The position numbers and the translations under genes are program-made. This document shows positions 45,220 to 57,101 of a DNA stretch of 64,000 nucleotides, one piece after another; the stretch's first letter is position 1; every line of letters begins with the position of its first letter. The notes beneath the pieces were generated by a model. It did no database searches and was not told where the DNA came from. It was given only the letters and a program-made list of their open reading frames with translations. Source of the DNA: Heterostelium multicystogenum (taxonomy: Eukaryota; Evosea; Eumycetozoa; Acytosteliales; Acytosteliaceae); NCBI GenBank assembly GCA_003667245.1, contig RCNN01000009.1, forward strand, positions 62,001 through 126,000. Reading direction: 5' to 3'.

Positions 45220-47258
45220 ATGTTTAATAATATAATCAGGAGATCGGTCTGGTTATCGAAATCGACTGCACCATATCCAACTACATCTTCATCGTCAAAG
45301 TATCAACAGCATGTTGTCAGTACTGCCAATCTCAATAGTAGCAATAATAACGGCAACATCAGCAGCAACGACGACACAATCTACAAGAACAGCTACTATA
45401 ATATAAGATATAGAGGAAGCAATAATAACAACAACAGCTATAGTATTAACAGTTTGTCATTTCGTCGCACTTGAGATGGTCACATCAAAATAGATCAATC
45501 ACAACAGCTTCAGCCTCAACAACCACATCAACCACATCAACTACAACAACTCCTTCAACCTCGACCTCATCCTCATCGACAGTTGCAAGTGAGAAATCAA
45601 GTGTATTATTAGGATCCTTGTTGGAGAAGATCAAAGAACAACAATGCTCGTTGACCAAGGCAGAGAATGACAGATTGGCACAATATGAGCGCGACCTCAA
45701 GATGAATGACTCGTTGAGTGACTTCCATTTGGGACATTCTATTCTCAGGGAATAATTGTGGCGCGTGATGCCGAAAAGCTTTATATTGGTTCAAGCGTGC
45801 TGCCGACCACGATCTAGCCGAGGGCCAGTATGCACTTGGTATGTCATACCTGATGGGAACTGCTATTGGTGTCTTCAAGCCCATCTTCCCAACAATATCA
45901 GAATCAAATACTGAGTCTAACAAGAATGGTGGTACCATCCTCGGTAATGGCTGGGTATCCCATTCTGACTCCGAGGATTTCGACTACAGAAAATGGCTGA
46001 TTCAAGAGCGCAAGCGTGTAATGAAAATGAAAGAGTCAGGTGAATTCGAAGAGGCAGAAAAACGTGAACAGGAGCGTAAAAAAGAAGGATTAAGATGGCT
46101 GACACTCAGTGCAATTCAAGAATATACACATGCGCAACTCACAGTAAATATAAGCAATCAAACCCAATCATGCAGCAGTAAGATGACTAACGACGACTTT
46201 TCCACTTAAAGTTGGGCCTAATATTATTACAGGGAAAGTACGGAATCAACAAAAATGTAGAAAAAGGATTGTACTGGTTGGAAAAAGCAGGAAACGAACA
46301 TTTGGATTTGAATGCAATGCATCAACTTGGACTACACCACTACAATGAATTTGAACATAAATTAATACATGAAAATCTATTAAAGAATCAAGATCTATAT
46401 GTATGTTCCGTTGAATGTTTAGGAATAATTAGAAATTGGTTGATTGCTAATCCAATGTCTTTTTACAATTACCTCTAGAAAACAATGTTGGATAAATTCT
46501 ATCAGTATATTGAAACTGCATCAGCTCGTGGACATGCAGATTCATCTTATTGGCTGGGAATGTTCTTCCTTGGTGCTGAGAAGCAGCCAATTCAAAAGGT
46601 TGGATTCAGCATGTTGGTTCGTGCAGCAGAGCAAGGAAGTGCTAAAGCGGCAACAATGTTGGCCCTGATGTATCGTGAGGAGAACAAAGAGATATTCTAT
46701 CGCTATCTGAATATGGCGGTGGACATGGGAGACCCAATTGCTATTTTATGTATGGGTGAGTTGTATTTTGGTGGTATGGAACCATCTCAATATCCACAAA
46801 ACTATAAGAAAGCCCTTGCCTACTTTACCGAGGCCGCCGAACTTGGAAACTCAGATGCAGCCGTCAACCAAGGTGTGATGTACTACAATGGATATGGAAC
46901 AGATGTCAACTATGAAAGTGCTTTCTACTGCTATCAAAATGCTTATCAATTAAATGTATGTATATATTCAAATGGAGCGATTATCCATTGTTATTATTTA
47001 TCCAACAAGAGGTATCAACTAACTAATTTCTAAATGTAGCCAAAGAATTTATCAGCAATTACTAATTTATATACAATGCACTTTGAGGGTCGAGGTATTC
47101 CAAAATCACCTGAGATGGCCAATTTCTATGCGACGCTATTTGAAAAATTAAAGAGAGAAGAAGAGGAAGAAGCAAAGAATCAAAAAGTTCACAGACTATG
47201 GTGGATTCCAGGTCGCAGTTGGATTTCTTTGAATCAACAAAATAAAATTGACCATTAG
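45220..47258 (+). CDS. Sel1-repeat protein, possibly mitochondrial, three frame breaks
   Basis: Four exons (45220-46143, 46212-46400, 46479-46955, 47040-47258) encode a Sel1-like (TPR-related) repeat protein. The N-terminus 'MFNNIIRRSVWLSKSTAP' is basic and amphipathic, like a mitochondrial targeting sequence, followed by a long Ser/Thr/Asn low-complexity region. Sel1 units include 'KALYWFKRAADHDLAEGQYA', 'KGLYWLEKAGNEHLDLNAMH', 'FSMLVRAAEQGSAKAATMLA', 'ALAYFTEAAELGNSDAAVNQ' and 'HFEGRGIPKSPEMANFYATL'. Between the first repeats sits a highly charged helix ('RKWLIQERKRVMKMKESGEF'). Three one-base insertions are needed, near 45470, 45738 and 45773; with them the exons total 1812 bases, a multiple of three (603 residues). 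Such repeats bind proteins; the partner is unknown. Its end is 80 bp from the convergent RPC3 gene. Confidence 0.7.
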
Positions 47259-47338
47259 CAACTTTATTATATACATACATATTTCTGATTGGCGCCAAAA
47301 TATACAATCTAATACTTTATAACTTTGATTTATTTTAT

Positions 47339-49340
47339 TTAAAAACAACTTAAAATCAAAAGGTCGTTGTCTAAATTCATAACCATGGTCTCAAGGATCT
47401 CGGTTACTCTTTGTACTTTGCGGAGTAACTTGGTTTGATCATCAGAGAGTTGTTCTTCAGGTATGGTTTCCATCTTCTTTACCATGTCTTCGTGGGGTCG
47501 GAGTTCTGAACGCAGACGCTCACGACAATTGTAGATAGCCTTGAAAATGTCGTCGGTCATCATTTGAGCAACGCATGGATAGTCAACAAAGAACAAGTAG
47601 AATGTTCTGGCGGCAAAATGGTCTGATGAAACGTGGGACCTCCTGTAATTTAATAATTGATTGTTCCATCATCTTAAACAACAGTGTTTTTGAGTCTTTC
47701 AATGGAATCATGGCAGCCTCTGCGATTTGTTTTGGTTCCAAAAACTTCTTAATCAAACACAGCTTGAAAACTCTCAGTCCAGCGTCTGAGTACTTTTGTC
47801 TAATAATCGACTCGACCATCTTTTGCTTTAAATACTGCTGAGATGTTTCCGATGTTAACTTGGTATACACCACTTCCATCGGAGAGTGATGATTTCGATT
47901 GTGTCTGCATTCTTGTGATGATACTTGGTCTTGTTGCTTGCATCAGTGGGAGGTAGTTGTCCAGCTGTTTCGCATCGATGGCATGGTCAGGATCTACATT
48001 GTTGTTGTACTCCTTGAGAATATCCTCTGCAAAGATGGAGGTAGTATTGTTTTCCTGATTCAGCTTGATTGATTTCTTGCAAAGATTGACCATAGAGTTG
48101 AAAATGAGTGCAGCTTGATTATTAAGTTTACTTTGTACAAATTCATAGCATGCCAACAGTTTGAATTCAATAATGAATTGGTCGTAGTTGATTCTCCACA
48201 ATATACGCTTTTCCTCTGACTGGAGTGTCTGATTCTGCTCCTCTGAGGAGACCACGTTGTAGACATTTTCGACTGCTCTTCTCTTCCATGGCTGCAAGTC
48301 ACCGTCGCCTGGAATGTCGAGTGGAGCTGACTCTGAAACCAAGAGTACGTCAGGCAATGACTCATCGTCTTCGTCGTCGACCTTTCTCTTTTTTTGTTGT
48401 GGACTTTGTAGATGTAGTACGTGGAATGGATGATTTGGTGGTTGATGTTGTTTTAGTAAGCATTGCAAGTGTTCCCTTCTTTTTTCTTCTGATCTTCTTC
48501 TGGGATGATTGCAACTGGTCGGTTCGAGACAATATTGGTATCTGTTGGTTTTGTTTTTTTGATAAGTGAGGAGGGGAGTGCGAATGGATCGTGTAGTGTC
48601 TGCTGTTGTTGTTTTGTGAGAGTAGAGGTTGCTTTTTTGGCATCTTTTGCAGATGCTTTTACATCTTCTTCATCACCTTGAGTCGGCTTGGGGTTGGGTG
48701 CTTTCATGATAAAATGATCAATGACAAGCTGTGAGAATACATCCTCAAACTGACGATTGAGGTCGACATCAAAGTTTCCTGTTCTCTGTTTGGTGTAGGC
48801 TGCTGACTGATTCACAGCTGCCTCCATAGTAAGACGACCATTATCCATGAGTTCTTCCATCAAAATAGCAGCGGCATCACCCAACTTCTCATGAATGAAT
48901 GCAATATACTTTGGAAAACGCAAACGATGAATGGCATAGGCTACGTTTGCAGTGTAGAAAGTATCAGAAAGATCGTCAAGAGTGGGACCGGTTTGAGCAG
49001 TGGTTGGTATTCTCGCAGGAGTACCAGCCTTCTTTTCTTTTGGAAGCAAAATCTCTTCGTATTCCACCAAATTGTGTTGAATCAATACCTTTAAGCAGGC
49101 ATTGGTACGCTTCGACGTCAATTCAGTTCCCACTGACAAATTCCTCATGGTTGACTTTCCACGAGTCACCAACATTCTAAATACTTTCTGCAGATGTTTT
49201 TTGATTCATTTGATATAGTATTAATATACATACATACATACATGAATAGGCTGATGAACAAACGAATGAGTCTAACATACCTCAGCATCTTCACCGAAAT
49301 TCTCCAGAACAATATCACATGCAACTTTATTTCTATACAT
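47339..49340 (-). CDS. polr3c: RNA polymerase III subunit RPC3 (POLR3C), four frame breaks
   Basis: The gene has a short first exon (49281-49340, 'MYRNKVACDIVLENFGEDAE') and a long second exon (47339-49187) beginning 'KVFRMLVTRGKSTMRNLS'. Recognisable blocks are the N-terminal winged helix with 'TNACLKVLIQHNLVEYEE', 'LRFPKYIAFIHEKLGDAAAI', 'LMEELMDNGRLTMEAAV', a Lys-rich basic patch 'KKRKVDDEDDESLPD', 'YDQFIIEFKLLACYEFVQSK', 'ESIIRQKYSDAGLRVFKLCL', 'AAMIPLKDSKTLLFKMMEQS' and a terminal coiled helix. RPC3 forms a Pol III-specific subcomplex with RPC6 and RPC7 that is needed for initiation. Corrections of one base are needed at the T runs 48480-48485 and 48389-48395, at 47821-47824, and near 47628. 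The corrected 634 residues exceed the human 534 because of an inserted Lys/Thr/Gln-rich linker. Confidence 0.85.
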
Positions 49341-49859
49341 TTAATAATAATCTATCTATGTAGACAATGGAGCAGCTGCTATGCGATGTACATATACCTA
49401 TCTTAGACGATAGCTTCTTAATCTAAATGAAATAGCTTAAGCAAGCCACAGATCTATCTCGATGATGTTTAAAATTTTAAAACATTCAAAAATTTCTCAA
49501 ATTAATTTTTTACCGTTAATTTTCTATCCCACATATGATGAATAAAATTATTGAATTCTATGGGAATAGTAATATTATGAGAGATTGAACTGGAAATTTG
49601 ATTTAATGACTACATCCTTTTGAAAGAGACATTTAACAATCCAATTCATTGATTATTATAAATATCTTATTTTGATTTTTAAGATAACTTTAAACATAAA
49701 TCTAAACAAGGATTTACAGTCTAATTGTTGTGGAATAAGTTATTTATTTGTTATTTAATTGATAGGTTCACATAGTCACTTATAATAATGTTATAATAAT
49801 ATAACTCAATGCCATTATCATTATAATATTTGATACAATGTAATTTATTAATTTCAAAT
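49341..49859. other. Intergenic region
   Basis: About 520 bp of AT-rich DNA upstream of RPC3 and downstream of the next minus-strand gene. No feature is seen. Confidence 0.5.
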
Positions 49860-51083
49860 TTATGAGGGATGGCTTGAACTCTCTGATTTTCTCTTTCTTG
49901 TCTTTCTTAATGTTGTAGGTGTAGTAGTTGGATGAATATCTGATAATTGTTGAGGCGGTTGAAGTTGTTGAATTTGTTGAGTTTGTGGGATTTGTTGATA
50001 ATTATAAGTATATTGAGTTGGTGGGGGAATTATAATAAGGGGTATTATGAATGTAACCATATTGATGTGTTGGTGTAATATTATTGTTGTAGGAGATTTG
50101 TGTTACTATTCCTGTTTGGTTGTAATAAATTGGATCAGGAGACATACTATAAAAAGTGGTATTAACTTGATGTTGATTCAAGGTATCGGAAGGTGGAGAA
50201 AATGAAGTTGTGGTTGATGTAGTTGATGTATCGTTAGTCTTAATCTTTTTGGAATTCTTTGTTGTTTGTTTTGGAATTTTTTGAATTGTGGTCTTTGTTT
50301 TTACTTGTGGTTTGTCTAATTGGTTGGAAGGACTTTCTTCAAGTTCTGTCATGGTAAACTTTCTGACTTCGGTTGATCCTTCGTTAGTTTCTTTTTTCTT
50401 TTTAAATATATTTCTAATTACTAGTTTAAATTGTTTTTCTATTGGAAAATACAGGTTGTCAGTGGTATCTTGAATGAACCCATTCATTTGTAGTGATTGT
50501 ACATCTGCTTCTGTCATTTCTATTTGTCCGGAAAAAGGGTCGTACATTTCATCATTTTTTTCTTCTGTGAACTTTATGACTTTAGTCTTTTTCAGAGGGT
50601 CATACTTAATCTCCCTTCCAGCGACCTCATAGTCATCAAATTTGCTTTGATCTTTATCAATAATGTAACGTAATATCCAATATTCACCTATTTGGTATGG
50701 AGAGCCAATGATGGACATTTTAGGCTGAATATGATTTTTGTCATGTTGAATGGTCATATCCAGTTTCCTATCCCATTTAAATTTTTTTAGTGAAAACACC
50801 ATTAAGTATTAATAAATGGATTTCTGAAAAAACTAAGATTAGGAAATATTAGTTAAATCAATTTGAAAAAACCAATTAGTTAATAATAATTGATACCATA
50901 CTATTTGGATCATTTTACTTGTTCTTTATAATCAGTAAAAACTCTCACTCTCACTTTTTTCTTAGGTAGGTTGCTTTCTGAATCAAGATCAAGATAAAAA
51001 CTGCTGGGAATAGAACCTTCATTGATAAAACGCTCAACTATTCTAAATAATCTTGTAAATTCTTGTAAATTAAGAACCTTCAT
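49860..51083 (-). CDS. Unknown dictyostelid protein with N/Q/T-rich tail
   Basis: The core coding part runs from an ATG at 50802 (MVFSLKKFKWDRKLDM) and, after one base is removed from the five-C run near 50025, ends at 49860 with a basic, Ser-rich tail ('TLRKTRKRKSESSSHPS'); 313 residues. The first 150 residues look folded ('EYWILRYIIDKDQSKFDDYE', 'LYFPIEKQFKLVIRNIF'), then Lys/Thr-rich, Gln/Pro/Tyr-rich and basic low-complexity regions follow, which suggests a nuclear protein. An upstream stretch at 50919-51083 (ATG 51083, 'MKVLNLQEFTRLFRIVERF', ending 'VFTDYKEQ' before gtaaaa) is strongly coding-like and may be exon 1, joined at 50823. That join stays in frame with the core but meets a taa at 50809, so the model is unresolved. 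No family is recognised. Confidence 0.45.
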
Positions 51084-53217
51084 TATTACTTTATCCACAC
51101 ATTGTGATAAATAAATAAGTGGAGGAATATTAATAAAAAGAATATTAATAACTATAAATAATGTAATTTACAAATAATAAAAGTAAAAATTATAAAGTTT
51201 TAGAATATAATACAGATAATATAATATCAAGACACTGTATTTAGTTATATCAACACAGTACATAAATTCATTGCTCTTCAATTTTAGAGATAGGTAACTT
51301 GAATTCATAATACCTTCTGCCAACCGTTGAAAATAGATAAAAAAATATTAGTCATCTTAGATAGACATTAATTTTGAGATCCTTGTAGAGAAAATTGGAT
51401 GATTTAACAATAGCAACAACAATAACACAATAATAAAAATGGAGTGTGTTGTGTGATTCATGAGATGGTTGTTTAAGCATGATTGTAAATCAAATTTGAA
51501 AAGACTAAAGTGGAAACTTCAATTTGATCAGACAAATTTATTCATAAAATAGAAGGGTTTATACTACTATTCAAATGAATAAATCTATCTAAAATAGGAT
51601 TCCTAGATAAATAAAAAATTATATTATGATCATTTTAATTTAGTATTGGTTACAAAAAAAAACAGATACCTTAACATTCCAGTGTAAATATCAACCAAAT
51701 CACTGAAACTAGAATGGTGTGTGTGAAAAGGTGAAGAGTAAATTATGGATGGTAAGGTGGGGATGTGAACTGTGAACTTCACACAGCTGAGGGGTAGTTA
51801 CAAAAAGATTACTATTTCTGATCAAAGTTTTTACTAAACAAACAGATAACAAATAATCTCAATTGGTTTTTATAATATTCGATTTCGAATGGGTGCTGAG
51901 AGAATTTGTGTTGACGTGCAATGATTGGGTATGGTTATTTGTTGTTGTTGTTATATTACCAAAAATATCAAGCTTCTTTTGAATCAAATATTTAAGTTCA
52001 ATTAATTATTACACGGTAAAATACAATATAACTAATTAATTGATTGAATCTTTGATTGATTGATTGATCCCAACCAATATATTATTTTGATTGTCTTTGG
52101 TATAATATATTGTTTTTTGACAGTTGATAAATATTTATAAAAACAATAATATATAAATAGAGAAAACTAAAATCTAAAGATTTTGGTTTCTTTATAAATA
52201 AAATAAATAAAGATAATATATAAATACTATTACTAAATACGTTTTACATAGTTGAATTATTTTACAATTAATGTTGAGGAAACCTTTTCTCAATATATTA
52301 TATTGTTTGAATACTCCTCACGACCAAAGGTCTTTTAAATTTAATTTCACAATAGAAACTATCTAACTTGTGGAATTCTCATAGAATTTGTAGAAGTTTA
52401 CATATTTATCATTGAGAGTTGTAAATGAATGAAATTTTTTCCTACAAAAACATACACCTATCAAGTTGTATATGTTTTTATAATATTTTCAAAAAAAAGT
52501 CAAATAAAACGAAAAGTAAGCTTCAATGGTTAGACCTCAAATTCTTTGTAGAAGGGTAGGCAATGGCTCATCATTTGAAAACCATTGACAAACTTATTTC
52601 GATCATTGACAATATTTTTTAAGGATGAAACCCTGTTAAGTTTGGATCTGAAAAATATTTTCGAAAATACTCGTATACAGATATGAATAAAATATTTTTT
52701 AAATTGTCTATTATTCCACCTATTAAGTTGGGTCACATTAAAGTTTAAACCAAAAACTTAAATTAACTTAAATTTTGTTGTTTTTTAAAATTTTGGCAGA
52801 TCCATTGGTGCCAAAACATCATGATTGGTGCTTATTTAAAATGGATCTTAAAATCACTGATATAATTTTAGTTTTTGTTTTTTAAAGTATTAAAAGACAC
52901 TGCAAACTTGCTTCGGGTATCCTAATATTTGTCATTTTCAAATAACAAGAATCTCTGGTCATGTTACTTTAATCTGGGTTCAATTTTTTCCAAATCTGCC
53001 AATGATCTCATTTACATAGATGTTATTCGATAATTAGGACAATCTGGTTCATTCAATATTATTCATGAAATTCTTGGAAAACAAAAGAAAGAAATATTGT
53101 TGTTATTATTATGACTAGAAACTCTTTAGCATTTCAATGAATTAAGCTTAGGAAATCGATAATAACAAATTAATATATTGCTATATTTTATAAGGAAAAT
53201 TGATTTTATTGTAGAAT
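51084..53217. other. Long AT-rich intergenic region
   Basis: About 2.1 kb of AT-rich sequence upstream of one gene and downstream of asparagine synthetase. It includes GATT tetranucleotides near 52040-52068 and many short A/T runs. A 68-codon open stretch at 52530-52736 on the minus strand has no recognisable features. No gene is supported. Confidence 0.55.
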
Positions 53218-55158
53218 TTACAAAGTTGTTTGTAAATGTACCTCTGTTAAATTGGAATAATATGAATATAAATATTTGAGCTTATAATTATTTTTGTATA
53301 TGAGATTATTACTTACTTTGAGCTCTACCTGATGGATCTTGTGAGGCACCCCATGTTGGTACCCAATGAGCAACGGTCTCACGACATTCTTTACCTGGGA
53401 AAAGTGTTTCAAAAATTCTACGGTAGTAGAAGGCTTCCTTGGTAGTTGGTGTGTCATCTGGGAAGTAGATGTCACGCTTGGCGAAATCTTCATCTGAGAT
53501 TTCGGCCTCAGTGTAGTCCTTCAAACCACCAATCCAGCTGTATCCGACACCATCAGAGAACTGTTCCTTCTGACGCCACAAAACTGAGGCTGGGAGGTAT
53601 GGCTTCTCACCCTCCTTGACTTCGAATGCCTTACGCAAAATGTACTTCTCCATACGTGACTTACCTTCGGCATCTTGGCAAATCTTGTGAACTGGATCGA
53701 CATCCATGGCAACATCGAGGAAGTTTTTGTCCAAGAATGGCACACGGGCTTCAATACCCCAGGCCATGGTTGACTTGTTGGCACGCAAGCAATCGAATGA
53801 GTGAAGTGCCTTGATACGACGACAGCATTCTTGGTGGAACTCGGCAGCGTCTGGTGCATTGTGGAAATAGAGATATCCTCCGAACACTTCGTCAGATCCC
53901 TCACCAGAGAGCACCATCTTTACACCCATAGCCTTGATTTTTCTGGCCAAGAAATACATTGGTGTGCTAGCACGAATTGTAGTAACGTCGTAAGTTTCAA
54001 GGGTACGGATGACATCGGTCAAAGCGTCGATACCCTCTTGTACGGTAAAGTAGAATTCATGGTGGACAGTGCCGAGGTAGTCGGCGACTTCACGGGCAGC
54101 CTTTAAGTCTGGAGCATCACGCAAACCAATACAGAAAGAGTGCAAACGTGGCCACCAGGCACGTGATTGCTCAGAATCTTCAGTACGCTTTTCAGCGTGT
54201 CTAGCAGCAATGGATGCGACCAGCGATGAATCCAAACCTCCAGACAACAAAACACCATATGGAACATCACACATCATACGAGCGACAACAGCCTTTTCAA
54301 AGGACTCACGAATCAATGGGAGAACCTCAGCCTCTGATTTATAGGCTGGAATATGTTGATCGAACCACTTTGGGTTGTAGTAACGGACAAACTCCTTGTT
54401 CTTGCTTGAGTAGTAATGACCTGGTGGGAAGACCTGGAACTTAATGCAGTCGTCCTTCAATGCCTTCATCTCAGATGCAAACCAAGTAGCACCGTCCTTT
54501 GACCAACCAATATATAATGGTACAACACCAATTGGATCACGAGCGGCCAAGTATGATTTGGTCTTTGAGTCATATAATACAAATGCGAAATCACCGCTAA
54601 GAGTGTCAACAAAATCATCTCCTTTATCCTCATACTAAGTGGACAAGTTAGTTGGCGTTTGATTTTCCAGGAATTTCAGATTTCCAGTTTGGTGCTACAA
54701 TAGTAAGCTACTTACTGCGTGTAAAATTGGTTCACAATCAGAGTTGGTCTTGAATTTATGTTTACCAGATGACAAGTAGATATCACGGAGAGTCTTGTGG
54801 TTGTAGATTTCACCGTTGACAGTCAAGGCGATGGTTTCGTCTTCGTTCAAAAGTGGTTGAGCACCGTTGTCCAAATCGACAATAGCCAAACGCTCATGAG
54901 TGAGAATTGAATCCTCAGAAGCGAATACACCGTTCCAATCTGGTCCTCTATGTCTAATTCTAAAGATTAGAGTAAACAACGATAATCGTGGTGTTAGAAC
55001 AACAACTACATTTGTCCAAAGCCAACTGGCAATAAAATAGCAAAGAGCTCTTAAAATGAATAGCAGTCGGTTGCTTACCTTGCAGACAAGGACAAAGCTT
55101 TTCTTCTAAGCTTTGGAGCTGGTTCTGATGAACCTAAAATAGCAAGGATTCCACACAT
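53218..55158 (-). CDS. asns: Asparagine synthetase (glutamine-hydrolysing)
   Basis: Four exons (55079-55158, 54716-54959, 53317-54634, 53218-53243) join cleanly to 555 residues. The N-terminal glutaminase domain begins with the catalytic Cys2 in '[19 protein letters not shown]' and continues '[12 protein letters not shown]', '[17 protein letters not shown]' and '[13 protein letters not shown]'. The C-terminal synthetase domain carries the PP-loop '[16 protein letters not shown]', '[20 protein letters not shown]' and '[19 protein letters not shown]'. It converts aspartate and glutamine to asparagine with ATP in the cytosol. The tiny last exon gives the ending 'AQKVHLQTTL', which replaces an in-frame stop reached by reading through the intron. 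The length matches eukaryotic AsnB-type enzymes. The start is fixed by the need for Met-Cys. Confidence 0.93.
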
Positions 55159-56543
55159 ATCTTAAAATTATTATTATATTATATTATTATTATTATTATT
55201 CAAAAAATAATATGATTGTGATTTTGGTGATTAGATTTATGATTTGGATCTAGTAAAGTAATGAATGGTATTTATATAGTATGATTTGATAAAATAGCAA
55301 GAATCAATAAGTCAACCTATCAATCAATCAATCAGATCAATCACCAATGTTACTAAAACTAAAAATTATTATTATTATTAATATTAATAGTAAATTAAAA
55401 AATAAATATAATGATGATGGATGGATTGTTTTGGATGACTTATGATTAGAAAATGTAAAAGGATAGTGCAGAGTAGTGATCGGGTGGGTTTGTTTGTTTT
55501 GAAAAGGTAAAAGTTGATGATATGGGGTTTACAGTTCAAAAGACCCCAATCTCAATTAATGGTTAGTCAAAAAACTAATTTGTTTTGACTTTGTGTGTGT
55601 TAGGTTTATTATTAAACTAAATTAAAACTAAGAAAATTGAGAAAACAGTGTAATGCATCCATCTTTAACATAAGCAAAGTGCGTGTGGTTGTTGGTTCTC
55701 TTGCACAGTTTACAAAAAATGAAACCCATGCAATGTTGGTTTTAGGAGTGCAGAGTAAGTAGATGCATTTAAAAAATGAAAATATCACAACCTGGTCTGG
55801 TTACTATAGGTTTTAAGCTTTTTGACATCATCAAATATCTAAAAGATCTGATTGCTTTAAAATATCTAGCAGTCTACAAAAATATTTGAATATGTGTATA
55901 GTTAATCTCCATATCAGAATGGGCTATGATAGATTGCATTGAATTTAATTAATATCTTTTAGGTTTGCTTCACTCATTACTAAACTTGTAATGGTTTTTA
56001 ATGATCATGATAACTTAAAGTTGAGAAAACTACAAGTTCACTTCAATAGTTTTAATTAGGACGCTATTACTGTTTCAATGGGTATGCAATGCTACATCAT
56101 CAAACACCTTTTAGAAAGTAAACTATGTTAATGATCTTCAAAGATCAAAGGGGTACAAGTAGTCAACACCAATCTTTAAGACCGGTTGTCTTATTCTAAA
56201 AATAATCAATTAATAATCATTATGAGAAAAAGAATAGATAATAAGTTGTTGTTATAAAGAGTTCTTGGTTGACACTTAACTTCGAAACAAATCATCATTA
56301 ATAACTTCAAGAAGTAATAATCATGATCATTACTCATAATGAAATGATAATATGAGATCATATTATGACATATAAATAATCGATGTCATTTTTGGTCAAT
56401 GGTCCAGAGATTCGGAGTGTTTTGATTCTGGAAGGGAAGCACCTTTGTGGAATCACAATGGTTTGGTGGTTTTCAAATTTTTTTTTTTATATAAATAGGG
56501 AATATATCAATCATAAAGATAATAGATTATATAAAGTATTAAG
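55159..56543. other. AT-rich intergenic region, divergent promoters
   Basis: About 1.4 kb between the asparagine synthetase start and the DUF1348 gene start. It contains (ATT)n near 55169-55200, several A/T runs, and repeated ATCATGAT-like patches around 56300-56345. No gene is seen. Confidence 0.5.
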
Positions 56544-57018
56544 ATGAGTAATGTTGTAAAAGTTACCTATTCCTCCATTTGATGATGTTACTGCTGTTGA
56601 AAAAGTAAGATTGGCGGAGGATGCTTGGAATTCGCGTGACCCTGTAAGAGTATCTCAGGCCTATACTGTTGATACAAAGTGGAGAAATAGATCGGAGTTC
56701 ATCAATGGCCGTGAGCAAGTCGTGGAATTTCTGACCAGAAAGTGGCAGAAAGAACAAGAGTACAGACTCATTAAAGAGCTGTGGGCCTACAAAGGCAATC
56801 GTATTGCAGTGCGCTTTGCTTATGAGTGGAAAGATCAGTCGGGACAATGGTGGAGATCCTATGGCAATGAGAACTGGGAATTCTCACCCGAAGGCTTGAT
56901 GCAGGTTCGTCATGCATCAATCAATGACCTGGCCATCACTGAAGAGCAGCGACTTTACCATTGGCCACAAGGCAGGAGACCCGACGACCACAAGTCACTA
57001 TCGGAGCTCGGTCTTTAA
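56544..57018 (+). CDS. DUF1348 (NTF2-like) protein, one frame break
   Basis: A single-exon protein that matches the bacterial DUF1348 family almost residue for residue: '[20 protein letters not shown]', '[20 protein letters not shown]', '[20 protein letters not shown]', '[20 protein letters not shown]', '[12 protein letters not shown]' and the terminal '[16 protein letters not shown]'. The fold is NTF2-like (cone-shaped alpha+beta barrel); the biochemical role is unknown. The family N-terminus '[13 protein letters not shown]' is in another frame from the ATG at 56544, and removing one base near 56563 joins them ('[15 protein letters not shown]'), giving 157 residues, the family norm. The strong match to bacterial members and lack of introns raise the possibility of horizontal acquisition. 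Confidence 0.82.
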
Positions 57019-57101
57019 TTCGCTAATACCAAGCGAATCATGTAAATATTGATTGTAATGGTACGATAAATCATATGTTATTTATTAAATAAACTTAATA
57101 T

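Noticed and set aside
50910..51098. Start at 51098 for the upstream exon
   Set aside because: That codon is GTG; the first ATG in frame is at 51083.
52530..52736. 68-codon frame on the minus strand in the 51-53 kb spacer
   Set aside because: It could be a decayed gene fragment, but no motif or adjoining exon supports it.
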